This document shows positions 1 to 5,455 of a DNA stretch of 5,520 nt, in pieces. Position 1 is the stretch's first letter. Every line of letters starts with the position of its first letter. Location of the stretch: contig JAKLHU010000178.1 of assembly GCA_022709995.1 (NCBI GenBank), positions 1-5,520 of the forward strand. Direction: 5' to 3'. The notes under the pieces were generated by a model that did not search any database, was not told the origin of the DNA, and saw nothing but the letters and a program-made list of their open reading frames with translations. Origin of the DNA: Verrucomicrobiota bacterium (GTDB lineage Bacteria > Verrucomicrobiota > Lentisphaeria > Oligosphaerales > Oligosphaeraceae). Position numbers and translations under genes: made by a program.

Positions 1-2
1 CG

Positions 3-425
3 GCTCGCGTTGAAGCCAATCGAATTGCTGATTGGTTCGTGTTCTACACCAATTTGAACCAAGGCGCGCCGCCAGCGCCAGTGGTCACGGACACCCGCCC
101 GGCCGGAGATGGCGCCGCCATCATCCTGGCGGTCGCCCCTGGCTCTCTGCGGGACACCCAGGCCGCCAGCGCCACCGCCGGCCCGGGCAACACCATCACG
201 ATCGCGTTGGCCAATCTAACCGCCGCCCGGCCGGCCGTGCTGGCCTTCCTCAATGCCATGGACCAGGCCTATCCCTATTATGGCGTGCTCCCGATGAATG
301 AGGGTTTCGAGAAAATCGGCCTCGCCGGTCAGACCCTGGCGCCGGCGCCGGTCAAGACACCGCTCCGGCCAACCATGCTGGAATGGCTGCGAAAAGGTGG
401 TCTGATCACTCCGCCAGAAGAGTAA
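3..425 (+). CDS. 3' end of an unrecognised protein gene (5' truncated by window edge)
   Basis: The frame is open from the first complete codon at position 3 to a TAA stop at 423-425, giving 140 visible C-terminal residues. A GTG at 39 could serve as a start, but no ribosome binding site precedes it and the frame continues upstream into ARVEANRIADWF, so the true start is most likely outside the window. The visible part has an Ala/Pro/Gly-rich stretch, then a more hydrophobic segment (around AVLAFLNAMDQAYPYYGVLP), and ends in a charged tail, LEWLRKGGLITPPEE. Third codon positions are mostly G or C, as in the other genes here, which supports real coding. I recognise no family and see no catalytic motif, membrane segment or signal in this part. 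It converges on the GH99-like gene, with a repeat-filled gap of 375 nt between them. Confidence 0.6.
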   Translation, partial: ARVEANRIADWFVFYTNLNQGAPPAPVVTDTRPAGDGAAIILAVAPGSLRDTQAASATAGPGNTITIALANLTAARPAVLAFLNAMDQAYPYYGVLPMNEGFEKIGLAGQTLAPAPVKTPLRPTMLEWLRKGGLITPPEE

Positions 426-512
426 AATACGCCTGTGATGTATCGGGCGGATCCCTAGCCGCCGAGACGGAGGCAGCCCGGTTCCGAGGCCTCGTGACTA
501 TGCCTCAAGTCT

Positions 513-596
513 TTGCCGTAAAAGGCGTTGCGGCAATATTGGGCGGGCACGGGCTGGAAGCCCGTGTCACTTCGCCCGGGTTACTTCGCCCGCGCC
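513..596. repeat. 84-bp two-hairpin repeat, copy A1
   Basis: This is the first of two 84-bp direct copies, about 74 of 84 positions identical by hand alignment. It begins with a stem TTGCCG/CGGCAA around a 12-nt loop (513-536). A second hairpin follows, CACGGGC-TGGAA-GCCCGTG (548-566), with a perfect 7-bp stem. It ends in a 14-bp near-tandem duplication, GTCACTTCGCCCGG (566-579) and GTTACTTCGCCCGC (580-593). The layout resembles REP-like intergenic elements. A family name cannot be given without a genome-wide search. Confidence 0.8.
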
Positions 597-597
597 C

Positions 598-633
598 AGT
601 AGGCGCCTCCGGCCCGGAGGCGCCCGAGCGTCT
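598..633. repeat. 36-bp palindromic repeat, copy B1
   Basis: This is the first of two identical 36-bp direct copies with a period of 39 bp. Its core, 602-624, is a perfect inverted repeat with 11-bp arms (GGCGCCTCCGG and its complement) around one central C. It could fold as a 9-bp stem with a 5-nt loop. The palindrome is followed by the non-symmetrical tail CGAGCGTCT. Both B copies lie between the two copies of the 84-bp repeat. Confidence 0.85.
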
Positions 634-636
634 ACG

Positions 637-672
637 AGTAGGCGCCTCCGGCCCGGAGGCGCCCGAGCGTCT
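637..672. repeat. 36-bp palindromic repeat, copy B2
   Basis: This is an exact second copy of the 36-bp unit, separated from the first by only 3 nt (ACG). Its palindromic core is at 641-663. Exact identity of two GC-rich copies suggests a recent duplication. A short T-run follows the second copy (TCTTTT, around 670-675), so on the + strand this copy is the best-looking terminator-like structure in the gap, although the tail between stem and T-run is about 7 nt. Confidence 0.85.
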
Positions 673-693
673 TTTGGATTATGGCTTAACTCG

Positions 694-777
694 TTGCCGT
701 AAAAGGCATTGCGGCAATGGTAGGCGAGCCCGGGCTGGAAGCTCGGGTCACTTCGCCCGGGTCACTTCGCCCGCACC
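694..777. repeat. 84-bp two-hairpin repeat, copy A2
   Basis: This is the second copy of the 84-bp repeat in the same orientation, 181 nt after the first. The TTGCCG/CGGCAA stem is conserved (694-717). The second hairpin is CCCGGGC-TGGAA-GCTCGGG (729-747). Relative to copy A1 one A-T pair has become C-G on both sides, and one G-C pair has become G-T, so the fold is kept although the sequence changed. The 14-bp tandem unit GTCACTTCGCCCGG/C is also present (747-760 and 761-774). The copy ends 23 nt before the stop codon of the - strand gene. Confidence 0.8.
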
Positions 778-800
778 GAATCTGCGATCTTCCCGAAGGC

Positions 801-1931
801 TCAAGCGGACGGCTGGCAATCCCGCCGCCGGGGGCCAAACACGCGTTGGATGGCCTCCAGCCGTCCATAGCCGAATTCCTCGTCCGGCTCCAGATACGAC
901 CCCTCGGTCCATTCATTCCAGCTGCCGATGAGGATCATGCTGCCGGTATAGGCCGCTGCCGCCGTGCTCCGCAGCGCTTCTTCAAACAGCGCCGGGGTGT
1001 TGTTGGTCACCACCGTGGTAAAGGGAAAATGCTGTTTGTCATACATGTCCGACTGCACGGTGCGCGGGCTGCTGTCCCAGCCTACCGACAGGGCCGGATT
1101 ATACGGGATTCCCATGTTCCGGCTGATGATGTCCGGCTCCTGACGGTTGTAGTCAAACCATTCCGCATACTCCATGGCCGGAAAGGCCCCGGATTTGTGC
1201 ACCCAGTTGTAATTTGAACAGGTGTCGAGTCCAAGCGCCTGCGCCAGTTGGTTGGCCGCCGCAAAATCATGCCAGTCGGCCAAGGAGCCGACCCGCCCGT
1301 CCAACGTCAGACGGCCCAGTCCCGCCTGCTCGACCCGGTGCCGGAAATCCCGGAACAGCACCTTCGCCACGTCCAATCCGCCGAGATTCTTCACCAGCTC
1401 ACGGACGGCGTAGATCGAAAAATACAGGCCGCCGTTGATGCGCAGATAGTTGGGCTGGGCAAAATAGTGCTCGATGCAATGATTCGTGCAGGCGATGAAC
1501 GTCTCCGGTTTGTAGTCGCTGCCCCACAGGGGCTCGCCCGGCTTCCAGTAGCTGCCCGGATGCGCATAAATCGGCAGATGATTCGCCCACATCAGGGCAA
1601 AATCGAGGTCGTGGCGGTTTTCCGCCCCCAAAAAACCCTCCCGCAGGCAGCGTTCACGGTAGGAACCGTCGAAAAAATAATACCAGTCAAAGATAAACGC
1701 ATCAATCCCATACGTTGCCGCCGTCTTGATTTTTTTAGCCATCACCGCCGGGTCGGCTTCGTCTTCATAGCCCCACAGCGGCACCTTCGGCTGCGCATGG
1801 CCGGGAAAACGCGGCGTGGCGTACTGCGTCACCCGCCATTCCGTCCAATTCCGGCCATGCAGGGCCTCATTGCGCGGATCCACATGCCAATTGGGAAAGT
1901 AATACGCGGCGACGATGGGCCTTGATGCCAT
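801..1931 (-). CDS. GH99-like / WbsX-type domain protein, putative glycosidase or glycan-processing enzyme
   Basis: A complete protein of 376 residues. It opens with a strand, PIVAAYYFPNWH (5-16), followed by NWTEW (28-32), PGHAQPKVPLWGY (43-55) and a YGIDAFIFDWYYF segment (74-86). This order is typical of the GH99-like/WbsX TIM-barrel family (usually about 340-370 residues), which occurs alone or attached to glycosyltransferases in polysaccharide loci. The diagnostic C-terminal motif SWNEWTEGSYLEPD spans 337-350. E340 and E343 match the paired acids of the NEWxEG motif that carries catalytic residues in characterised GH99 endo-alpha-mannosidases/mannanases, so a hydrolase fold with intact acids is plausible. 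Activity and substrate are not shown by sequence. There is no signal peptide or membrane segment, so it is probably cytoplasmic. The start is supported by GGGAG 6 nt upstream of the ATG and by the domain beginning at once after it. It is transcribed divergently from the DUF6259-type gene and converges on the gene at 3-425. Confidence 0.88.
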   Translation of the reverse strand: MASRPIVAAYYFPNWHVDPRNEALHGRNWTEWRVTQYATPRFPGHAQPKVPLWGYEDEADPAVMAKKIKTAATYGIDAFIFDWYYFFDGSYRERCLREGFLGAENRHDLDFALMWANHLPIYAHPGSYWKPGEPLWGSDYKPETFIACTNHCIEHYFAQPNYLRINGGLYFSIYAVRELVKNLGGLDVAKVLFRDFRHRVEQAGLGRLTLDGRVGSLADWHDFAAANQLAQALGLDTCSNYNWVHKSGAFPAMEYAEWFDYNRQEPDIISRNMGIPYNPALSVGWDSSPRTVQSDMYDKQHFPFTTVVTNNTPALFEEALRSTAAAAYTGSMILIGSWNEWTEGSYLEPDEEFGYGRLEAIQRVFGPRRRDCQPSA

Positions 1932-1937
1932 GCTCTG

Positions 1938-1942
1938 CTCCC
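1938..1942 (-). promoter_or_regulatory. Ribosome binding site of the GH99-like gene
   Basis: On the - strand GGGAG lies 6 nt before the ATG at 1931-1929. It supports this start over the longer antisense frames that cross the region. Confidence 0.7.
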
Positions 1943-2015
1943 GTTTTCCGATGCTTGCCTGGCCTCGCGCGCCAATGCCGATGCCGGCAACCCCGGCGCC
2001 TGGCCATAATCAGCT

Positions 2016-2044
2016 ACACTACTCCAACGTTCCGGGACTGTCAA
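2016..2044 (-). promoter_or_regulatory. Candidate sigma-70-type promoter for the GH99-like gene
   Basis: On the - strand a perfect -35 hexamer TTGACA (2044-2039) is followed after 17 nt by TAGTGT (2021-2016). The latter matches TATAAT at the first, second and last positions only. Transcription would start roughly 75-80 nt before the ATG at 1931. The weak -10 suggests an activated promoter, and a 19-nt motif shared with the opposite gene lies 57 nt upstream of the -35 (first base to first base). Confidence 0.5.
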
Positions 2045-2082
2045 ACCGGAGAAGCGCTTTTCCTGATTGCCGGTCGACAACG

Positions 2083-2101
2083 CGTAAGCGGTCAGCCATT
2101 G
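2083..2101 (-). repeat. Shared 19-nt upstream motif, left-facing copy
   Basis: Read on the - strand this is CAATGGCTGACCGCTTACG. It matches the right-facing copy at 2190-2208 in 18 of 19 positions. It begins 57 nt before the first base of the TTGACA hexamer of the GH99-like gene. It may be a regulator site or the conserved head of a longer duplicated upstream element. The sequence does not tell these apart. Confidence 0.7.
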
Positions 2102-2130
2102 AACACTGAGCACGAGAGGAGTCAACGCTT

Positions 2131-2153
2131 GGGCGCCTCCAGGCCGGAGGCGA
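2131..2153. repeat. Diverged relative of the 36-bp palindrome
   Basis: A stem CGCCTCC (2134-2140) and GGAGGCG (2146-2152) surrounds the 5-nt loop AGGCC. The arms and the preceding GGG match the core of the B repeats at 602-624 and 641-663, but the centre and the right end have diverged. It lies between the two outward-facing modules, so transcription from those promoters would start beyond it and not cross it. Confidence 0.65.
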
Positions 2154-2189
2154 CACCTTGGCGCGCCAGGCCACTACCGCCGCCAGTTG

Positions 2190-2208
2190 CAATGGCTGAC
2201 CGATTACG
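2190..2208 (+). repeat. Shared 19-nt upstream motif, right-facing copy
   Basis: The sequence is CAATGGCTGACCGATTACG, the near-identical partner of the inverted copy at 2083-2101. It begins 60 nt before a TTGGCG hexamer that occupies the same place as TTGACA in the other module, and ends 104 nt before the ATG of the DUF6259-type gene. Confidence 0.7.
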
Positions 2209-2249
2209 ACAACGCCCGCAGATCAAACCGGCAACGCTTTTTTCCCGGG

Positions 2250-2278
2250 TTGGCGGCATTATATTGTTGGCTTCAGTG
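2250..2278 (+). promoter_or_regulatory. Weak candidate promoter for the DUF6259-type gene
   Basis: TTGGCG (2250-2255) is followed after 17 nt by TCAGTG (2273-2278), in the position equivalent to the TTGACA-17-TAGTGT element of the opposite gene. Neither hexamer is close to consensus. A better -10 look-alike, TATATT (2260-2265), lacks a convincing -35 (CTTTTT at 2237-2242). The call rests mainly on similarity to the divergent module, so it is tentative. Confidence 0.3.
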
Positions 2279-2301
2279 GTGCACGACAACATCATCTACC
2301 C

Positions 2302-2306
2302 GGGGA
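2302..2306 (+). promoter_or_regulatory. Ribosome binding site that fixes the start of the DUF6259-type gene
   Basis: GGGGA lies 6 nt before the ATG at 2313. The reading frame is open further upstream to a TTG at 2187, but only the start at 2313 has this site and places a signal peptide at the N-terminus. Confidence 0.7.
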
Positions 2307-2312
2307 CATCTT

Positions 2313-5300
2313 ATGCTGGACAAACACCTGCTCCTGATTCTGGCTCTCGCCGTTCCACTGGCCGCCGCCCCTGTCGTCCTCGAAAACGCCCTCACCCGCG
2401 CCTCCTTCGAACCCGACCGGGCCTATGTTCTGACAGAACTGACCGACAAGAAGCTCGGCGTCAACCACATTGCCGCCGAGGCCCTGTCGCCCGAACGCGA
2501 CGGCATCTGGTCGCTGACGCTGCGCAACGCCCGCGGCGCCCTGGAAACCCTGACCCCGGCCCGGGCGAAAGCCGTTTCCCACCGCACCCACGACAACACC
2601 CTGCGCATCACCTGGCAAGGCCTGGCCGGGACAACCGTCGCCGCCAATCTGGACTTCACGGCCGTCGCCACCCTGCGCGCCGATGGCGCCCTGGCCTGGA
2701 CTTATGAAGTGTCCGGAACCGCCGCCGGCGCCCTCTGGGAAGTCGGCTTTCCGCGCATCCGGGCCATCAACAACCTCGGCCACGACTTCCTGGTCACGCC
2801 AATCTACCTCGGCCGACTGCTCCGAAACCCGACCCGGCGTCAAAACAACTTCATCATCAACTATCCCCAAAACGGCTCCATGCAATTCTTTGCGTATTGG
2901 AGCACGCGCGACCAGCGCCATCCCGAACCGCCCGCCGCCCCGGAAAACAGCACTGCTGAAACCGGATGGTACTCGAATCAAGACGACGCCGCCGGACTCC
3001 TCTTCCACATCGAAGATCCCTTCGGCTACTACAAACAGATGCACGCCGAAACCACCTCCATCCCCGGACACCTCGGCTTTGCCGTCACCAACATCCCGGA
3101 ACTCGACGCCTGGCCCATCCCGGAAACGCCGGCACAACGCCCAATCACGTACCAAGCGCCCTACCCGGTCCTGACCAAACCCTTCCAAGGCGACTACCAC
3201 GACGCCGCCACTTATTATTTCAACTGGGCCCGACAACAAAAATGGTGCGCCGCCGGCCCCGTCAACAGCGCCGCCCCGCAGCCGCCCGCCGGGCCGGACG
3301 ACCTCGCCCGCTGGAAACCCGCCTGGTTCCGAAACACCGGCTTCTGGGCAAAATTCTACTATGACCCCGACAAGGTCCTCGGCGAATGGGCCGCCTACCA
3401 GGACTGGCTCCGCGTCCCGGTCGCCTCGCACTACTATCGCTACAACATCGCCCGCTTCGACGACAACTACCCGGAACACCTGCCCGGCGACTCGTATCTG
3501 CTCAACGCCATGCAGGCCGCCAAAACCATGCACACCTTCCCCCTGCCCTACATCAACGGCGTCATCTGGGACGACGACACCCAGTCCTGGTTCCGGGAAA
3601 ACGGCCAGGCCGCCGCCGTGGCCGATGAAAACGGCAAATACCCGGTCTGGGACATCCACCAGGAGTACTTCGCCTACATGTGCCCGGCAACCGCGCAATG
3701 GCAGGCCAAAATGCGCGAAACCGCCTGGAAACAGGTCGCCGAACATGGCATGCGCGGCGTCTATCTCGACTGCCTCGCCGCCACCCGCTCCCGCCCCTGC
3801 TACAACCCGAGCCACGGCCACCCTGTCCGGGGCGGACATTACCAGGCCGACGGCAACCGCCAACTGATGCACGACCTGCGCCGAAACACCCGCCAGTTCG
3901 ATCCCAACGCCGCCTTCTTCACCGAGGAAATCGGCGAAATGTACCTCGACTGCATGGACGGCTTCCTCACCCTCGACTACATCCGTTCAGCCCTGCGCCC
4001 GGACGAACAAGTCTTCCCGCTGTTCAATGCCGTGTATCATTCCCACGTCATCAACTTCGGCAGCGACGCCATGCTGGGCCAGCCGCCTGACGCCTTTGCC
4101 TTGCAGATGGGCCAGCTCTTCACCTGGGGCAGCGTGCCGCTGATCGCCGCCACCGTCGCCGCCCCGCCCAAACCCGGCGACCGGAGCGCCGAACTGCTGC
4201 GGGAAATCACCCGGGCCTACTATGTTGTCGGCCGCGCCCTCACCCAAGCCGCGTCCTGGCGCCGCCTGTCGCAACGGCCGCTCAACAGCGGCGCCCCCGC
4301 CTCCAGCCTTGATGTCCAGAGCGCTCCGCACCGCGTCGCCTATGCGGGCTGGAACAAACGCGAACGCGTCTGGGAAGGGCCGGCGGTTCTCGCCGGGGCG
4401 TTTGCCAGCCTGGATCGCGTCAGCCTGCTCCTGGTCAACATCACCGACCAGCCCCAGACCGCCATCGTCACCGCCGCCGAGGATCTGTTCGCCGGCCAGC
4501 CGGCCGCTCGCGGCCGCAACATCTGGCCGGAACCAGCGCCGGTCCCCGCCCGCGGCGCCCACCCCCTCGCCCTCGCCCCCGGCCAGGTCGCCGTGCTGGC
4601 GTATGACCGAATGCCGGAGCAGCTTCTTCCAGAACGCCTGCCCCTGCTGGAAAAAGACTGGGAACTGCTCAAGGCCGGCCCGGACGGCAACTTTCCGCAG
4701 CCCGAGGTCGCCGAGCATGCCATGTGGAGCTGCCCTGATGCGTTTACGGTCAAGGCGGCCGGCAGCGGCAAAATCCAGCTGATGGTCATTGACGACAAGG
4801 GCGCCATCACCCCCCGCAAAGGCGCAATCCCCCCGCTGACCGGCGCCAAAACCGAAGGGATAGGCATGCCCCGTCAACGGCTTGAACAGCCCTTCGCCAT
4901 CATCAAAAAGCTGCCTCACGCCTGCCGCTCGCAAGGCACCCTGGGCGTCGTCAGCGGCGACGACGCCTATTTCCTTGGCGTGCTCTTCCCTCCGCCCGGC
5001 GAAAAACCCCAATTCCAGACGGCCGGGCCGGGAATCTTCGTCAGCGCCGTCATCGAAACGGAAAATCCCACCGCCGCCGAAGCAGTCTTCCACGCCAGCG
5101 CCGACGCATTTCATCTCTGGCTGCACGAACGACTGAGCACACCCTTGCCGGCCAACCAGGCCGTCTGCGTCGGCTTCGCCAACTTGGACGACGAGGTCCT
5201 CCGCGAAGCCGGACGCCTCTCCGCCGCCTATGGCATTCCGGCCGAACCGCTTCTCGCCGCCTGCCGCGAGATGACCCGGGAACCGACGCTGGCCAGCCTC

Positions 5301-5414
5301 TCCCGGCTCAACCTGGCCTTGAAACAGTGGTTTGAAAGCGCCTCGCCCTGCCCGGCCTTGTTCGCACCCGGACGGCCCGGGGCCGAACTGACGACACAAG
5401 ATGTCGCACCATGA
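2313..5414 (+). CDS. Secreted DUF6259-type putative glycoside hydrolase, 1033 aa
   Basis: The start at 2313 gives a clear signal peptide: K4, a hydrophobic core LLLILALAVPLAAA, and probable cleavage around residues 17-19, so the protein is exported. Residues 20-290 look beta-rich, like the N-terminal sandwich of large glycosidases. Residues 290-640 resemble the TIM-barrel-like DUF6259 domain, with NGVIWDDDTQSWF (415-427), RGVYLDCLAA (481-490), PCYNPSHGHP (495-504), FFTEEIGEMYLDCMDGFL (535-552) and MLGQPPDAF (587-595). D486 and E538 or E539, at the ends of predicted barrel strands, are candidate nucleophile and acid/base. This is inferred from retaining alpha-glycosidases of similar architecture and is not demonstrated. 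Residues 640-770 look like a beta-sandwich typical after such barrels. Residues 780-1033 form a further region I do not recognise, with no sorting motif or transmembrane anchor. The gene is divergent from the GH99-like gene. No hairpin with a T-tract follows it, so it may be co-transcribed with the gene starting at 5456. The substrate is unknown. Confidence 0.85.
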   Translation: MLDKHLLLILALAVPLAAAPVVLENALTRASFEPDRAYVLTELTDKKLGVNHIAAEALSPERDGIWSLTLRNARGALETLTPARAKAVSHRTHDNTLRITWQGLAGTTVAANLDFTAVATLRADGALAWTYEVSGTAAGALWEVGFPRIRAINNLGHDFLVTPIYLGRLLRNPTRRQNNFIINYPQNGSMQFFAYWSTRDQRHPEPPAAPENSTAETGWYSNQDDAAGLLFHIEDPFGYYKQMHAETTSIPGHLGFAVTNIPELDAWPIPETPAQRPITYQAPYPVLTKPFQGDYHDAATYYFNWARQQKWCAAGPVNSAAPQPPAGPDDLARWKPAWFRNTGFWAKFYYDPDKVLGEWAAYQDWLRVPVASHYYRYNIARFDDNYPEHLPGDSYLLNAMQAAKTMHTFPLPYINGVIWDDDTQSWFRENGQAAAVADENGKYPVWDIHQEYFAYMCPATAQWQAKMRETAWKQVAEHGMRGVYLDCLAATRSRPCYNPSHGHPVRGGHYQADGNRQLMHDLRRNTRQFDPNAAFFTEEIGEMYLDCMDGFLTLDYIRSALRPDEQVFPLFNAVYHSHVINFGSDAMLGQPPDAFALQMGQLFTWGSVPLIAATVAAPPKPGDRSAELLREITRAYYVVGRALTQAASWRRLSQRPLNSGAPASSLDVQSAPHRVAYAGWNKRERVWEGPAVLAGAFASLDRVSLLLVNITDQPQTAIVTAAEDLFAGQPAARGRNIWPEPAPVPARGAHPLALAPGQVAVLAYDRMPEQLLPERLPLLEKDWELLKAGPDGNFPQPEVAEHAMWSCPDAFTVKAAGSGKIQLMVIDDKGAITPRKGAIPPLTGAKTEGIGMPRQRLEQPFAIIKKLPHACRSQGTLGVVSGDDAYFLGVLFPPPGEKPQFQTAGPGIFVSAVIETENPTAAEAVFHASADAFHLWLHERLSTPLPANQAVCVGFANLDDEVLREAGRLSAAYGIPAEPLLAACREMTREPTLASLSRLNLALKQWFESASPCPALFAPGRPGAELTTQDVAP

Positions 5415-5444
5415 CGCAATGATTATCCACCGGAAACTGACCAT

Positions 5445-5449
5445 GGAGA
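5445..5449 (+). promoter_or_regulatory. Ribosome binding site for the downstream gene
   Basis: GGAGA ends 6 nt before the ATG at 5456. It also overlaps an alternative ATG at 5443, but that frame stops at 5512-5514, so the site favours the start at 5456. Confidence 0.5.
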
Positions 5450-5455
5450 ATCGAA

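Larger units (their letters stand above)
426..800. other. Convergent intergenic region filled with palindromic repeats
   Basis: This is the non-coding gap between the 3' ends of two convergent genes. From about 513 to 777 it is almost entirely repeats, listed separately. The left part, 426-512, holds only a weak stem GGCGG/CCGCC at 446-463 and a perfect 10-bp palindrome CGAGGCCTCG at 485-494. Open frames crossing this gap run through the repeats and into antisense of the GH99-like gene, so I do not call them. No tRNA or other RNA gene is evident. The stem-loops lack T-tracts, so they are not classical intrinsic terminators, though they could limit read-through between the convergent genes. 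Confidence 0.7.
1932..2312. other. Divergent intergenic region with two outward-facing promoter-like modules
   Basis: This 381-nt gap separates the starts of two divergent genes. From left to right it holds the leader of the GH99-like gene, a promoter-like module facing left (about 2012-2101), a GC-rich palindrome (2131-2153), a module facing right (about 2190-2280), and the leader of the DUF6259-type gene. The open frames that cross it have no matching ribosome binding site or recognisable protein, so I treat it as regulatory DNA. Confidence 0.65.

Noticed and set aside
598..672. CRISPR-like array, because two 36-bp identical repeats occur in tandem
   Set aside because: Only two copies are present, the space between them is 3 nt, and no spacer-sized unique sequence or cas gene is seen. 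The units are near-complete palindromes, which fits a REP-like element.
694..777. Intrinsic terminator of the GH99-like gene
   Set aside because: The hairpins are stable and correctly placed, but no T-tract follows on the - strand, and the same structure recurs as a repeat, so I annotate it as a repeat only.
1248..1925. Open frame of 225 codons on the + strand opposite the GH99-like gene
   Set aside because: The - strand frame carries the full GH99-like motif series and a good ribosome binding site, so the opposite frame is a shadow.
2187..2312. Upstream extension of the DUF6259-type protein to the TTG at 2187
   Set aside because: The extra 42 residues would bury the signal peptide, would be encoded by the shared promoter-like module, and have no ribosome binding site. 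The ATG at 2313 has both a binding site and the signal peptide directly after it.
1922..2707. Open frame on the + strand crossing the divergent intergenic region into the DUF6259-type gene
   Set aside because: It overlaps the true gene in another frame, is rich in Arg/Pro from shifted GC codons, and has no supporting start site or domain.
2292..3872. Long open frame of 526 codons antisense to the DUF6259-type gene
   Set aside because: It mirrors the C-ending codons of the sense gene, is rich in Gly/Val as expected for such shadows, shows no domain, and has no supported start. The sense frame has a signal peptide, a ribosome binding site and family motifs.
3987..5444. Long open frame of 485 codons antisense to the 3' half of the DUF6259-type gene
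   Set aside because: Same reason: GC-rich shadow with Gly/Ala-rich low-complexity composition and no recognisable protein.
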